Below are positions 6,892-13,544 of a DNA stretch of 13,544 nt, piece by piece. The translations under genes were made by a program, and so were the position numbers. The first letter of the stretch is position 1; each line of letters starts with the position of its first letter. This DNA comes from GCA-965745 sp046704525. Lineage in GTDB: Archaea; Thermoplasmatota; Thermoplasmata; Thermoplasmatales; Thermoplasmataceae. The notes beneath the pieces are model-generated. The model was not told the DNA's origin. It ran no database searches and saw only the letters and a program-made list of their open reading frames with translations. Location of the stretch: contig JBJKRS010000128.1 of the NCBI GenBank assembly GCA_046704525.1, forward strand, positions 1 through 13,544, in the 5' to 3' direction.

Positions 6892-8088
6892 TGCCCACGT
6901 TGCCTTAAGCACGCGCATGACGTTTGAACCACACACTTTCTCTATTTCAGCATCAGAATAGCCGTTTCTAATGAGCCACCGCACGATGTTCTTGAAGTCT
7001 GACGGGTTTTCGATGCCGTCCACGTATTCCACCTCCTTGAAGTCCATGCCTTTGTGTGCTTGCGCAATACCGAGCTCACGCTCGAATTTATGGTGCATTC
7101 CAACGTGGTCGCCAAACATGGTGTCGGGGCCGAATGCCACATGGTCTATGCCCATGATCTCAACCGCCTTTTCAAAATGCTCCATGAATGGCTCGATGCT
7201 GTGAACATTGTTGTTGTTCGTCAGAGTGGTATGGGGAGCTGCCTCAACTCCAAGAACCCCGCCCTTCTCAGCCATTGCCTTCAGGACTTCATCCGGCTTC
7301 ATCCTCTTCGTGCCCCATATGCTTCTCACCCCGGCGTGCGTTGCCATTACGGGTTTCCTGCTTGTCTCTATTATATCCAGTGATGTCCGGTCTGCAACAT
7401 GTGCAATATCCACCGTAATTCCAACCTTGTTCATCCTTTCAACGGCTTCATGCCCAAGTACAGTCAGGCCGCCGTCCCGCGATTCTTTCAGGCCAGACCC
7501 CAGCATATTTGCTTCGCTGTACACAACACCCATGCACCTGACTCCCAGTCCATGCAGTATGTCAATGCGGTCGAGGTCATTCTCTATCATCGAGGCACCT
7601 TCGAGATGCAGTATGACGGCAATATTTCCATTCCTGTGGGCATTTTCAATATCAGACGTCTTATCAGCCTTCACAGCATATTCCTGATGTGCAATGTCAG
7701 TGAGCTTCATCCCTATCTCATTTACAACTGAATCCCACTTCCACGGATAACTCGAATTTATAAGGTTGAAGCTGTTCAAAAGCCCGTCAAAAACAGCATC
7801 GAGCCCTGAAGCTGATAGACCTGCATAGCCTGTAAAAATCCTGTTTCTCTTGATGTATTCCATTGCGTGGTCCAGGTTTTCTGGCAGAACGAAAGGATGA
7901 TCATGGGTGGATATCATTAGGTACTTCTCAAACACCTGTCTATACCTGTCCTCCTGGCTTGAGTCCAGGGGGACCGGGGTCGATTTCACCCTTGTGGTTT
8001 CGCTAACTAATTTGAATGGCCTGTAATCTTTTTCTGCATCAAGGTACTGGAATGATCTGTAGCCAGTGTACTTCTTGTCAAGTGTCAT
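6886..8088 (-). CDS. M19-family (renal-dipeptidase-like) metallo-dipeptidase
   Basis: A complete 400-residue protein with no signal peptide, probably cytosolic. It is an amidohydrolase-fold M19 dipeptidase. The candidate metal ligands are H62 and H64 in STHDHPF, E163 (HLEGA, bridging), H230 (DIAHV), H251 (MATHAG) and D322 (FGPDTMFG). The C-terminal run with GIENPSDFKNIVRWL and CGSNVMRVL is characteristic of the family. M19 enzymes split dipeptides, including ones with D- or dehydro-residues at the C-terminal side; some relatives act on beta-lactams or cyclic imides. The usual first motif is H-x-D; here it is H-D-H. The first 50 or so residues form an N-terminal extension without a recognisable motif. 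The gene heads a short operon with the epimerase, 10 nt downstream. An AT-rich box at 8118-8125 gives it its own promoter, 107 bp after the flavoprotein gene. It fits final trimming of imported peptides. Confidence 0.9.
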   Translation of the reverse strand: MTLDKKYTGYRSFQYLDAEKDYRPFKLVSETTRVKSTPVPLDSSQEDRYRQVFEKYLMISTHDHPFVLPENLDHAMEYIKRNRIFTGYAGLSASGLDAVFDGLLNSFNLINSSYPWKWDSVVNEIGMKLTDIAHQEYAVKADKTSDIENAHRNGNIAVILHLEGASMIENDLDRIDILHGLGVRCMGVVYSEANMLGSGLKESRDGGLTVLGHEAVERMNKVGITVDIAHVADRTSLDIIETSRKPVMATHAGVRSIWGTKRMKPDEVLKAMAEKGGVLGVEAAPHTTLTNNNNVHSIEPFMEHFEKAVEIMGIDHVAFGPDTMFGDHVGMHHKFERELGIAQAHKGMDFKEVEYVDGIENPSDFKNIVRWLIRNGYSDAEIEKVCGSNVMRVLKATWAR

Positions 8089-8117
8089 CTTATGTCATTC
8101 GATAAACCTTTCAAATG

Positions 8118-8125
8118 ATATAATT
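8118..8125 (-). promoter_or_regulatory. TATA-like box upstream of the dipeptidase gene
   Basis: The minus strand reads AATTATAT, centred about 33 nt before the ATG at 8088. A 3-codon ORF (ATG ACA TAA, 8098-8090) lies at the predicted 5' end of the message, one nucleotide before the real start. It may be chance. The box implies that dipeptidase-epimerase can be transcribed separately from the flavoprotein gene. Confidence 0.42.
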
Positions 8126-8194
8126 CTATGTTGACCAGCCCCTAAAATAGCCTCTTATCTGAACGCACTCATCATTTATTGCGAACCCTTTCCG

Positions 8195-9856
8195 TTACAG
8201 ATGCATGTTCATGCTCGTGTGAAGATGCTCCATTAGTGCGTTCTTTCCTGAAATCATGGCCTTAGAAAGCTCATACTGGTTCTCTTCAAACAGAACGAGA
8301 TCGAAGTCCCTGCCCTTATGATCGGAGAATTCTATACCCAATTCCTCCGCCCTTCTGACATACCGTATATATCGCGCCCGGTCCATGCTTGAGAGGCTCC
8401 TCTTGGACATTATTACTCTTTTTCGCTCAGCGAGTTTCAGTGCCATATCGTGATACTTGTAGACGTTTGAGTCTATTGATATCTCGTCGCCCCCTTCAAT
8501 GTCAGGATATGCAACATCTGGGAGGCAGTAAAGAGCATCGCCTGAGAAATTGCTCCCAAGATGAATTTCAACCCCCAGTCTCTTCAACAGTTCCCGGTAG
8601 TAGTCCAAAAGTCTGGTGAACTCTATCTTCTTCATGTCATCTGTGATGTCCAGGAGCTGGCCACCGATGCTTTCCCTCTTCTCGTGAAGCTGCACCTTCA
8701 TTCCCATCTTTGCCGCTGTTACTGCTGCTTCAAGGCCCTTGACTCCTGCCCCCACGATCACGATGCTCTCACCGTCATGCCTCTCTGTTGTCCTTAGCAT
8801 CTCACGGCCTGTATCCGGGTTTATGGTGCACCTGACCTCTCCGAATGACAGATCGCGGCATCCCTGGTTGCATCTGATGCACGGCCTCAGAGTGGGATGA
8901 TCATTCTGGATTTTCCATGCGAAATATGGATCTGCCAGCATGCCCCGGGCTACAGTGACGAAGTCAACTTTCTTCAGGGCCCTTTCAACATCTTCCCTGG
9001 ATGTGATAGAGCCGACAACCATGGTGGCGACGCCGGGTTTCCTGGGAAGTCTGTTCAGTATGGTTGTCCGGTCGTCATAGAATGATGCCGATGATCCGGG
9101 AGGAGCAAATCTTCCAGCTGAAAAGTGGACGTAATCAAGATCCTTGAGCGAATCTGCAAGCTTGACGCCATAATCGGGCCCATATCCGTCCACATCGTCC
9201 TCGTAGAGGCTAAGGCGTATTCCCACCGGCATGTCGACCTTTTCTTTCACCCTGTCTATAATCTCCTGTGAGATCCTTAGCCTGTTTGTTACCGATCCTC
9301 CATATTTGTCAGTCCTCTTGTTCAGGCCGGGGGACATGAACTCCTGCAGAAGATATCCGTGTGCGCCATGAAGTTCTATTCCATCGAACCTGGACTGCTT
9401 TGCAAAGATTGCAGCATCTGTAAAGGACTGGACAACCCTCTCTATATCTTCTTCGGTCATTTCCCTTGGTGTATGGCCCATATAGTCGACAGCCGAGGGT
9501 GCTATGGGCTCCACTCCATTGATTTGGGGAGAAGCCTTTCCACCAGCGTGCACGAGCTGCATGAAAATTTTTGTGCCGTGCCCGTGGACCCTCTCTGTCA
9601 GTCTCCTCAATTTCGGGATCATGTTGCCAGAATACATGCCGAGCTGATTCCTTGAGCCACGGCTGTTTATGTCGTCCACATAGGTGTATTCAGTAATAAT
9701 AAGCCCTGCTCCTCCACGCGCCCTCTCTTCGAGGTATGCCATGTGTGTCTCATTAGTGCTGCCGTCAACGTTTGCAAGGTTTGAGATCATAGGGGCCATT
9801 ACGATTCTGTTGCTGATTTCCACACCGCCAATTGTCCCCTTATCTGAAGCGTGCAT
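8195..9856 (-). CDS. Old Yellow Enzyme/2,4-dienoyl-CoA-reductase-like Fe-S flavoprotein with reduced C-terminal domain
   Basis: From ATG at 9856 the protein has 553 residues; numbers here count from the adjacent GTG (9859), one more. The FMN TIM barrel fills about 1-325: Q101/H104, HGAHGYL (164-170), N180-x-R-x-D-x-YGGS and R215 are typical. Cysteines C327-x2-C330-x3-C334-x9-C344 should hold a [4Fe-4S] cluster, as in FadH and trimethylamine dehydrogenase. A dinucleotide motif follows (IVIVGAGVKGLEAA, G370-x-G372-x-x-G375, then E393 and GG399-400), suggesting FAD or ADP binding. The remainder is only about 150 residues and lacks both the usual ATG strand and a second G-x-G-x-x-G, so FadH's NADPH domain appears reduced (FadH is about 670 residues). 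It probably reduces or oxidises an unsaturated or amine substrate, with an unknown electron partner. A TATA-like box 25 nt upstream favours ATG 9856 and a leaderless message. Confidence 0.87.
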   Translation of the reverse strand: MHASDKGTIGGVEISNRIVMAPMISNLANVDGSTNETHMAYLEERARGGAGLIITEYTYVDDINSRGSRNQLGMYSGNMIPKLRRLTERVHGHGTKIFMQLVHAGGKASPQINGVEPIAPSAVDYMGHTPREMTEEDIERVVQSFTDAAIFAKQSRFDGIELHGAHGYLLQEFMSPGLNKRTDKYGGSVTNRLRISQEIIDRVKEKVDMPVGIRLSLYEDDVDGYGPDYGVKLADSLKDLDYVHFSAGRFAPPGSSASFYDDRTTILNRLPRKPGVATMVVGSITSREDVERALKKVDFVTVARGMLADPYFAWKIQNDHPTLRPCIRCNQGCRDLSFGEVRCTINPDTGREMLRTTERHDGESIVIVGAGVKGLEAAVTAAKMGMKVQLHEKRESIGGQLLDITDDMKKIEFTRLLDYYRELLKRLGVEIHLGSNFSGDALYCLPDVAYPDIEGGDEISIDSNVYKYHDMALKLAERKRVIMSKRSLSSMDRARYIRYVRRAEELGIEFSDHKGRDFDLVLFEENQYELSKAMISGKNALMEHLHTSMNMHL

Positions 9857-9877
9857 CACGCTGTCATTGTGCGGTAA

Positions 9878-9885
9878 TACATAAT
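9878..9885 (-). promoter_or_regulatory. TATA-like box of the flavoprotein gene
   Basis: The minus strand reads ATTATGTA, centred about 25 nt before the ATG at 9856. This places the transcription start at the start codon. No SD-like sequence precedes the ATG, which agrees with a leaderless message. The gap from 9860 to the stop of the large binding-protein gene at 9966 holds no other element I can name. Confidence 0.42.
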
Positions 9886-9965
9886 CCTTAAGAAGCTGGA
9901 CGGTGGTCGTCTGGTAAGTGTTTTAAGGAAAATATGGATAAAAATAAAAATGAAGGTTTGGACCT

Positions 9966-12788
9966 TCAATCAAATTTCAGCAGGTTGAACAGCAGATCTC
10001 CGCCACTGGAGAACATCAGGTTACTCTGGTACTGCTGCACATAAGTGCCGTTAACGCTCGGGTTCATGATCCAGAATCCGTTCAGCTGCTCCAGGTAGAC
10101 CATGGTGGTCATATTCACAAGCATGTTGTTCATCTTGTGGAAATTCATCAGAGCAACATTCACATCCGTGGCCAGTGAACCGTTGTTGAACCAGTTGATC
10201 ATCTGGGTCGCGTTGTTTGCCTGGTCAGTGTGCCCGGTGTGGTTCAGGAACCATGGATTGAAGCTGTTCGGTCCGGGTATGAACGTGTTGTTCAGCGGTT
10301 CAGCCATTGGCCCGAGGTAATCGCTTGGGTACGGGTAATCAGGGAACCACGTGGCAAACCATATGGGCCATGGGTTGGAATCATGACCTGCCAGGTTCAC
10401 GATGGTATTCGCACTCATTACCAGCGACGGGAAGTGTCCACCTATGATCACCTGCTGCAGCATCGACTCCCATGTAGCCTCGCCTGCTACCACTGAGGGC
10501 AAGCCGGAGAATATGGCCACCGGGATGTACAGAGGTTTCCCGTTATATGTGAACGCAGAGCCGCTCCACTGGATCAACTTGGCTCCAGCAGCTACATTCC
10601 CAACCCTGTTGAAGAGAGAGTTGTTCACGAAGTTGTTCCACATTGCCTTAGCCTGCTGCAGGTTGAAGTAGGGCACATTATTGCCTGTAGTCTGGTTCAA
10701 ATCCGCAATTGACTGGTAACCAAGCATTCCTCTTGCAAGCATGCCTGCGTACTTGTCAGCAAAGTCTGTATGATAGATCGCGTTGCCCACCTGCTGGTCT
10801 AGGAAGTAGTTGTAGTCGTATGCGTATGAGAACACCTTCCTGACACTCAGGTTGGTGAACAGATCAGCTGGCATATTTGGAGTCTGGGATGTGTACACGT
10901 TAAGGCCGGTCATGTTCACGTGCATGTTGAAGGAGTAGTAGTACACTCCAAGCATGGTGAAATTGTAGACACTTGCCTTGTTGTGCGCCTGCAGGTTCTG
11001 CACACCTCCCCAGTTTGCAGTAGGAATTGCTGCGGCAGTTGCCTGGCCCGACTGCATCATGAGCTGCATTGAAGCAACCTCACTGGTGTATATCAGGACG
11101 ACTTTGCTCACAGTTGGCTTTGGGTTCCATGGGCCCGGAGAGTTGAAGAACGGGTTCGGTATCAGGACTACCTCGGACGACGGAACAATGTAAGATACCT
11201 CGAACGGTCCATTGGACATGGCGTGGTTTTCTACATATGTGTTGTAGTTGGCAACGAGTCCGAACCTCTTGTAATCCTGGAATCCTGTGGAGTTCCATGT
11301 TATTCCAGCGCCGTGGGCTTCAAGCCAGTTTGCGCTCGCGACCTGGGAACCAATTGCCGCAAACAGGTTGTACACCAGAGATGGGGCCATTGGCACCTGG
11401 AAGTGGAACGTTATGCTGTTTGATGAGTTGTCCACCGTAATGTTCTGCGTTATGTTGTAGAAGGTGTTTGACGTATAGTAGTCACCGGGAAGCAGGTACT
11501 GTGCTGTGATCCACCCAGGCGTTCCGGGAGATCCTGCATCAAAGAGAAGAGATCTAGTGATCGAATACATGACATCCCAGGCAGTTACCGGTGAACCGTC
11601 CTGCCATGACGCATTGGAGCGAATGTGGAAAGTGTAATTCTCTCCAGGTGTGATGTTGACGTCGTAGCTGACTGTCTGACCTGTGCCGTTTTTGTATGAC
11701 TTGGTGTAATTTGCGTAGTTGTTGTTCACTCCGCCGTTCGCAATAGTGGGCAGGGCGCTTGCAAGCTGGGGCTCAAACTGTGTGGATGAGGATCCGTTCC
11801 ATGTAACCAGTGTCTCGTAAGTGGACAGAGTAATCTGGTACCCGTTCACTCCGTAACAGATGGCAGGGTCAAGTGTGTCGTACGGGGTCGTAGTGACATA
11901 TGTGAACGTTCCGCCGGTTCCCTGCGAGTAAACCGCACCATCGTTGAAAATGGCTATGTCAAAGAAGTAAACAGTGCTGTAAAGCGGAGAGGTCAGTGCT
12001 CCAGTAGTTGTGTTGGTTACCTGCTCAGTGTATGTCGTAACAGTGACCGAATAGACTCCGGACTGGTTGAATGTAAAATTCAGGTTTGGAGATGCAGCTG
12101 GTGGCACGTACATTCCGGCTCCACTGTCCCACTGGTAGGAGATAGTGTGTGGCTTGCCGGTTCCATAGCTTACAGATATGTTCTGCCAGACGACCTGATA
12201 GTTCCCGTCTCTAGGCTCTCCGAAATAACCCACGGTCAAGTTGACAAATGAGCCTTCCTTGAATACAGGTTCGGATCCCGCGAGAGATGGGCTTGAGGCA
12301 GTATAGTTGACGTTCATGACTCCCAGAGACTGCTGGTCGCTCACTGACGTGGCAGATGGCATCACGTCCAGCGGGAACAGTTTCTTTGAGGCTGTCGCAG
12401 TTGCGCCATTACTGTAAGTCACAGAATACGATATAATGGCCTGCCCTGGATTCTGGTACGTATGGCTTACCGTGACGTTCTGGCTTCCGCCATATGGCAC
12501 GGTCACAGAACCTCCGTCACCGAAATTCACTTGCACCGACTTAAAAGTGGTGCCTACGTCCACTGTATAGTTGTACGGGACACCAACAGTGGCAGATGTA
12601 CTACCGCTTACCGATTGAGTCGCAGTAGGAGCACTCGGCGTACCGGATTTTGTCAGGTACAAAACGGACATGACCACTATAATCACTATCAGAACAGCGA
12701 TTATGGCTGTCATTGTCCTGTTGGTCCCACTTGGGGGTCTGGGTGCTCCAACGGACGGCTCAGATTTCTTATTGCTAGGATTGTCCAT
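9966..12788 (-). CDS. Giant peptide-binding protein: N-terminal membrane anchor, PKD-like domains, SBP family 5
   Basis: From ATG at 12788 the protein has 940 residues, far longer than the 500-600 usual for family 5. In order: a charged cytoplasmic tail (1-25), one transmembrane helix (about 26-46), a Ser/Thr/Pro linker, a PKD-like beta domain (about 58-130, with VNFGDGG and VSHTYQNPG), a second beta-rich segment (about 165-260, ending VYSVTVTTY), and the binding domain from about 290. Family-5 marks include TLDPAI (about 305), SWQDGSPVTAWDVMYSITR (about 394) and the late tract WFATWFPDYPYPSDYLGP typical of peptide binders. Dozens of Asn/Thr/Ser sequons indicate a glycosylated surface protein. 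The PKD part probably acts as a stalk holding the binding domain beyond a surface layer; this is inference. TTG at 12809 would add seven residues but lies too close to the TATA box. No permease gene adjoins. The stop leaves a 106-bp gap to the flavoprotein gene. Confidence 0.88.
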   Translation of the reverse strand: MDNPSNKKSEPSVGAPRPPSGTNRTMTAIIAVLIVIIVVMSVLYLTKSGTPSAPTATQSVSGSTSATVGVPYNYTVDVGTTFKSVQVNFGDGGSVTVPYGGSQNVTVSHTYQNPGQAIISYSVTYSNGATATASKKLFPLDVMPSATSVSDQQSLGVMNVNYTASSPSLAGSEPVFKEGSFVNLTVGYFGEPRDGNYQVVWQNISVSYGTGKPHTISYQWDSGAGMYVPPAASPNLNFTFNQSGVYSVTVTTYTEQVTNTTTGALTSPLYSTVYFFDIAIFNDGAVYSQGTGGTFTYVTTTPYDTLDPAICYGVNGYQITLSTYETLVTWNGSSSTQFEPQLASALPTIANGGVNNNYANYTKSYKNGTGQTVSYDVNITPGENYTFHIRSNASWQDGSPVTAWDVMYSITRSLLFDAGSPGTPGWITAQYLLPGDYYTSNTFYNITQNITVDNSSNSITFHFQVPMAPSLVYNLFAAIGSQVASANWLEAHGAGITWNSTGFQDYKRFGLVANYNTYVENHAMSNGPFEVSYIVPSSEVVLIPNPFFNSPGPWNPKPTVSKVVLIYTSEVASMQLMMQSGQATAAAIPTANWGGVQNLQAHNKASVYNFTMLGVYYYSFNMHVNMTGLNVYTSQTPNMPADLFTNLSVRKVFSYAYDYNYFLDQQVGNAIYHTDFADKYAGMLARGMLGYQSIADLNQTTGNNVPYFNLQQAKAMWNNFVNNSLFNRVGNVAAGAKLIQWSGSAFTYNGKPLYIPVAIFSGLPSVVAGEATWESMLQQVIIGGHFPSLVMSANTIVNLAGHDSNPWPIWFATWFPDYPYPSDYLGPMAEPLNNTFIPGPNSFNPWFLNHTGHTDQANNATQMINWFNNGSLATDVNVALMNFHKMNNMLVNMTTMVYLEQLNGFWIMNPSVNGTYVQQYQSNLMFSSGGDLLFNLLKFD

Positions 12789-12789
12789 T

Positions 12790-12857
12790 GGTATCAATAC
12801 CCAAGACAAAAGATACCATATAACACTTATGCAATAAAACTCGTTTAAATATGGTAT
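12790..12857. promoter_or_regulatory. Array of GGTAT/ATACC half-sites over the binding-protein promoter
   Basis: Two inverted pairs are visible. GGTAT (12790-12794) and ATACC (12797-12801) form a tight dyad at the predicted transcription start. ATACCATAT (12813-12821) and ATATGGTAT (12849-12857) form a perfect 9-bp inverted repeat with a 27-bp spacer; its left arm overlaps the TATA box. The arrangement looks like an operator that would block or modulate initiation. No regulator is known for it. Confidence 0.42.
12816..12823 (-). promoter_or_regulatory. TATA-like box of the giant binding-protein gene
   Basis: The minus strand reads TTATATGG, centred about 31 nt before the ATG at 12788 and only 10 nt before the TTG at 12809, so it supports the ATG. 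A second AT-rich candidate (minus-strand ATTTAAAC, 12844-12851) would give a leader of about 35 nt. Both lie within a set of GGTAT/ATACC half-sites. Confidence 0.45.
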
Positions 12858-12976
12858 TTTGAGAATGATGAGTTAATATGCTCCAATGGAGAGATGCCCA
12901 GAAACTCCCTATTTCAGCATGTTAAAGGATATGTACGAATTTCGGATGTGTTCGTGTTGAGACTAGAGGCCATTTC

Positions 12977-13543
12977 TCACGTTGAGGTAAGAATTTCATA
13001 GGCACTGATACAGTCCTCCTTCCCAAGAATAAGAATTGTCTCATTGGAGCATGAAATAAGCTGCAGAATGTTAATTCCCCTCTCGTACAGCTTCTGCGTT
13101 ATCCTCATTATGAAGCCCGGGGTGGATTCTATTGCGCGCGGGGATAGTATATGGAGCATGCTCACATTTCTCTCGACTGATGTCTCAGGAACTGTACGAG
13201 GGACTTTCTGGACCATTTCGTCCACTATGTACACAACACTATTTTCCAGGAATGTTGCAGAAATGTATCTGACCTGAAGAGGTGAGTCTGTTCTGAGTAC
13301 TGTGATCTTGTCCTGTAGCGATATCTTGCTGTCTTTCAGAAGCCTGTCTGCCTTCATCCACGAATCTCTTTCCCCTGATGAGCGCTTCAATCTGTTTAGT
13401 GCGGCCCTGACCGATATTAGGTTCAGGTCAGGGCGCTCAGCCAATATAAATTTGGAGAGACTGATTAAATTCACCACCCCTGCTCTTAATGCCACACTTA
13501 TTTCCGGATTCTTTGAAAGAAAGGCAAGGACTGCAGATTCCAC
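12977..13543 (-). CDS. ACT-domain protein of archaeal type, N-terminus at or beyond window edge
   Basis: At least 188 codons are read from the right edge; a GTG at 13543 could be the start, but the frame may continue outside. Residues about 10-55 (NPEISVALRAGVVNLISLSKFILAERP, then VRAALNRLKR) look helical, like the N-terminal part of archaeal proteins that pair a small helical domain with ACT domains. Two ACT-like units follow: a degenerate one (about 75-115) and a clear one (about 130-185: STPGFIMRITQKLYERGINILQLISCSNETILILG), close to the aspartate-kinase type. ACT pairs usually bind amino acids and switch a partner's activity; no kinase or other catalytic domain is visible. A role in amino-acid sensing would suit the peptide-uptake setting, but this is inference. 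It lies upstream of the giant binding-protein gene on the same strand. The 188-bp gap contains that gene's own promoter. Confidence 0.7.
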   Translation of the reverse strand: MESAVLAFLSKNPEISVALRAGVVNLISLSKFILAERPDLNLISVRAALNRLKRSSGERDSWMKADRLLKDSKISLQDKITVLRTDSPLQVRYISATFLENSVVYIVDEMVQKVPRTVPETSVERNVSMLHILSPRAIESTPGFIMRITQKLYERGINILQLISCSNETILILGKEDCISAYEILTST

Positions 13544-13544
13544 A

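Noticed and set aside
6876..6932. Longer N-terminus for the epimerase
   Set aside because: It would overlap the dipeptidase C-terminus and add a Cys/Arg/Gln-rich leader before the Rossmann motif. The SD-like GGTGAG supports ATG 6875.
7208..7687. 159-residue plus-strand open frame inside the dipeptidase gene
   Set aside because: It is antisense to a gene with complete M19 motifs, with Ser/Pro-rich random composition and no promoter.
8090..8098. Three-codon upstream ORF (ATG ACA TAA) just before the dipeptidase
   Set aside because: It may be chance in a short AT-rich leader and may not even be transcribed; mentioned only with the promoter.
12789..12809. TTG start for the giant binding protein
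   Set aside because: It lies about 10 nt from the centre of the TATA-like box and has no SD. ATG 12788 is better placed.
1..13544. CRISPR arrays, insertion sequences, integrases, attachment sites and rRNA genes
   Set aside because: I looked on both strands and saw no regularly spaced repeats, transposase or recombinase motifs, or conserved rRNA segments.

Overview
The window looks like archaeal chromosome, most likely from a Thermoplasmatales-type heterotrophic acidophile. This is inferred, not proven. Base composition is in the mid-40s percent GC by eye. AT-rich TATA-like boxes sit about 25-33 nt before most starts, implying leaderless or nearly leaderless mRNAs. The exported proteins are crowded with N-x-S/T sequons, and an archaeal-style ACT-domain protein lies at the right edge. 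I see no rRNA, tRNA, CRISPR array, insertion sequence or integrase.

Layout from left to right. (1) The N-terminal 442 codons of an exported family-5 peptide-binding protein (minus strand) run off the left edge. (2) An M20 carboxypeptidase-like metallopeptidase (minus). (3) A small membrane-anchored, sequon-rich protein of unknown function (plus), transcribed divergently from the peptidase. (4) A CE4 deacetylase of the HpPgdA-like type (minus). (5) Divergent from it, an MHS-type major facilitator transporter (plus). The gap between (4) and (5) holds a perfect 16-bp palindrome. (6) A convergent hairpin/T-run terminator. (7) A minus-strand pair, M19 dipeptidase then NAD-dependent sugar-nucleotide-type epimerase, with a 10-nt gap between the genes. 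(8) An Old-Yellow-Enzyme/FadH-like Fe-S flavoprotein with a reduced C-terminal half (minus). (9) A very large family-5 binding protein with an N-terminal membrane anchor and PKD-like domains (minus). (10) The C-terminal part of an ACT-domain protein (minus) running off the right edge.

The common theme is peptide and amide scavenging. Two binding proteins would capture oligopeptides outside the cell, and M20 and M19 peptidases would trim them inside. An amide hydrolase of the deacetylase fold and an organic-acid/osmolyte-type symporter could handle related small molecules. No ABC permease or ATPase gene is visible.

Four predicted starts were moved from the longest reading frame on promoter or ribosome-binding evidence: the transporter, the epimerase, the flavoprotein and the large binding protein. 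The most useful second looks are the half-site array on the large binding-protein promoter, the palindrome next to the deacetylase promoter, the PKD/N-anchor architecture, the loss of the NAD(P)-binding motif in the flavoprotein, and the H-D-H metal motif in the dipeptidase. I found no clear evidence of a wholly new multi-gene system.
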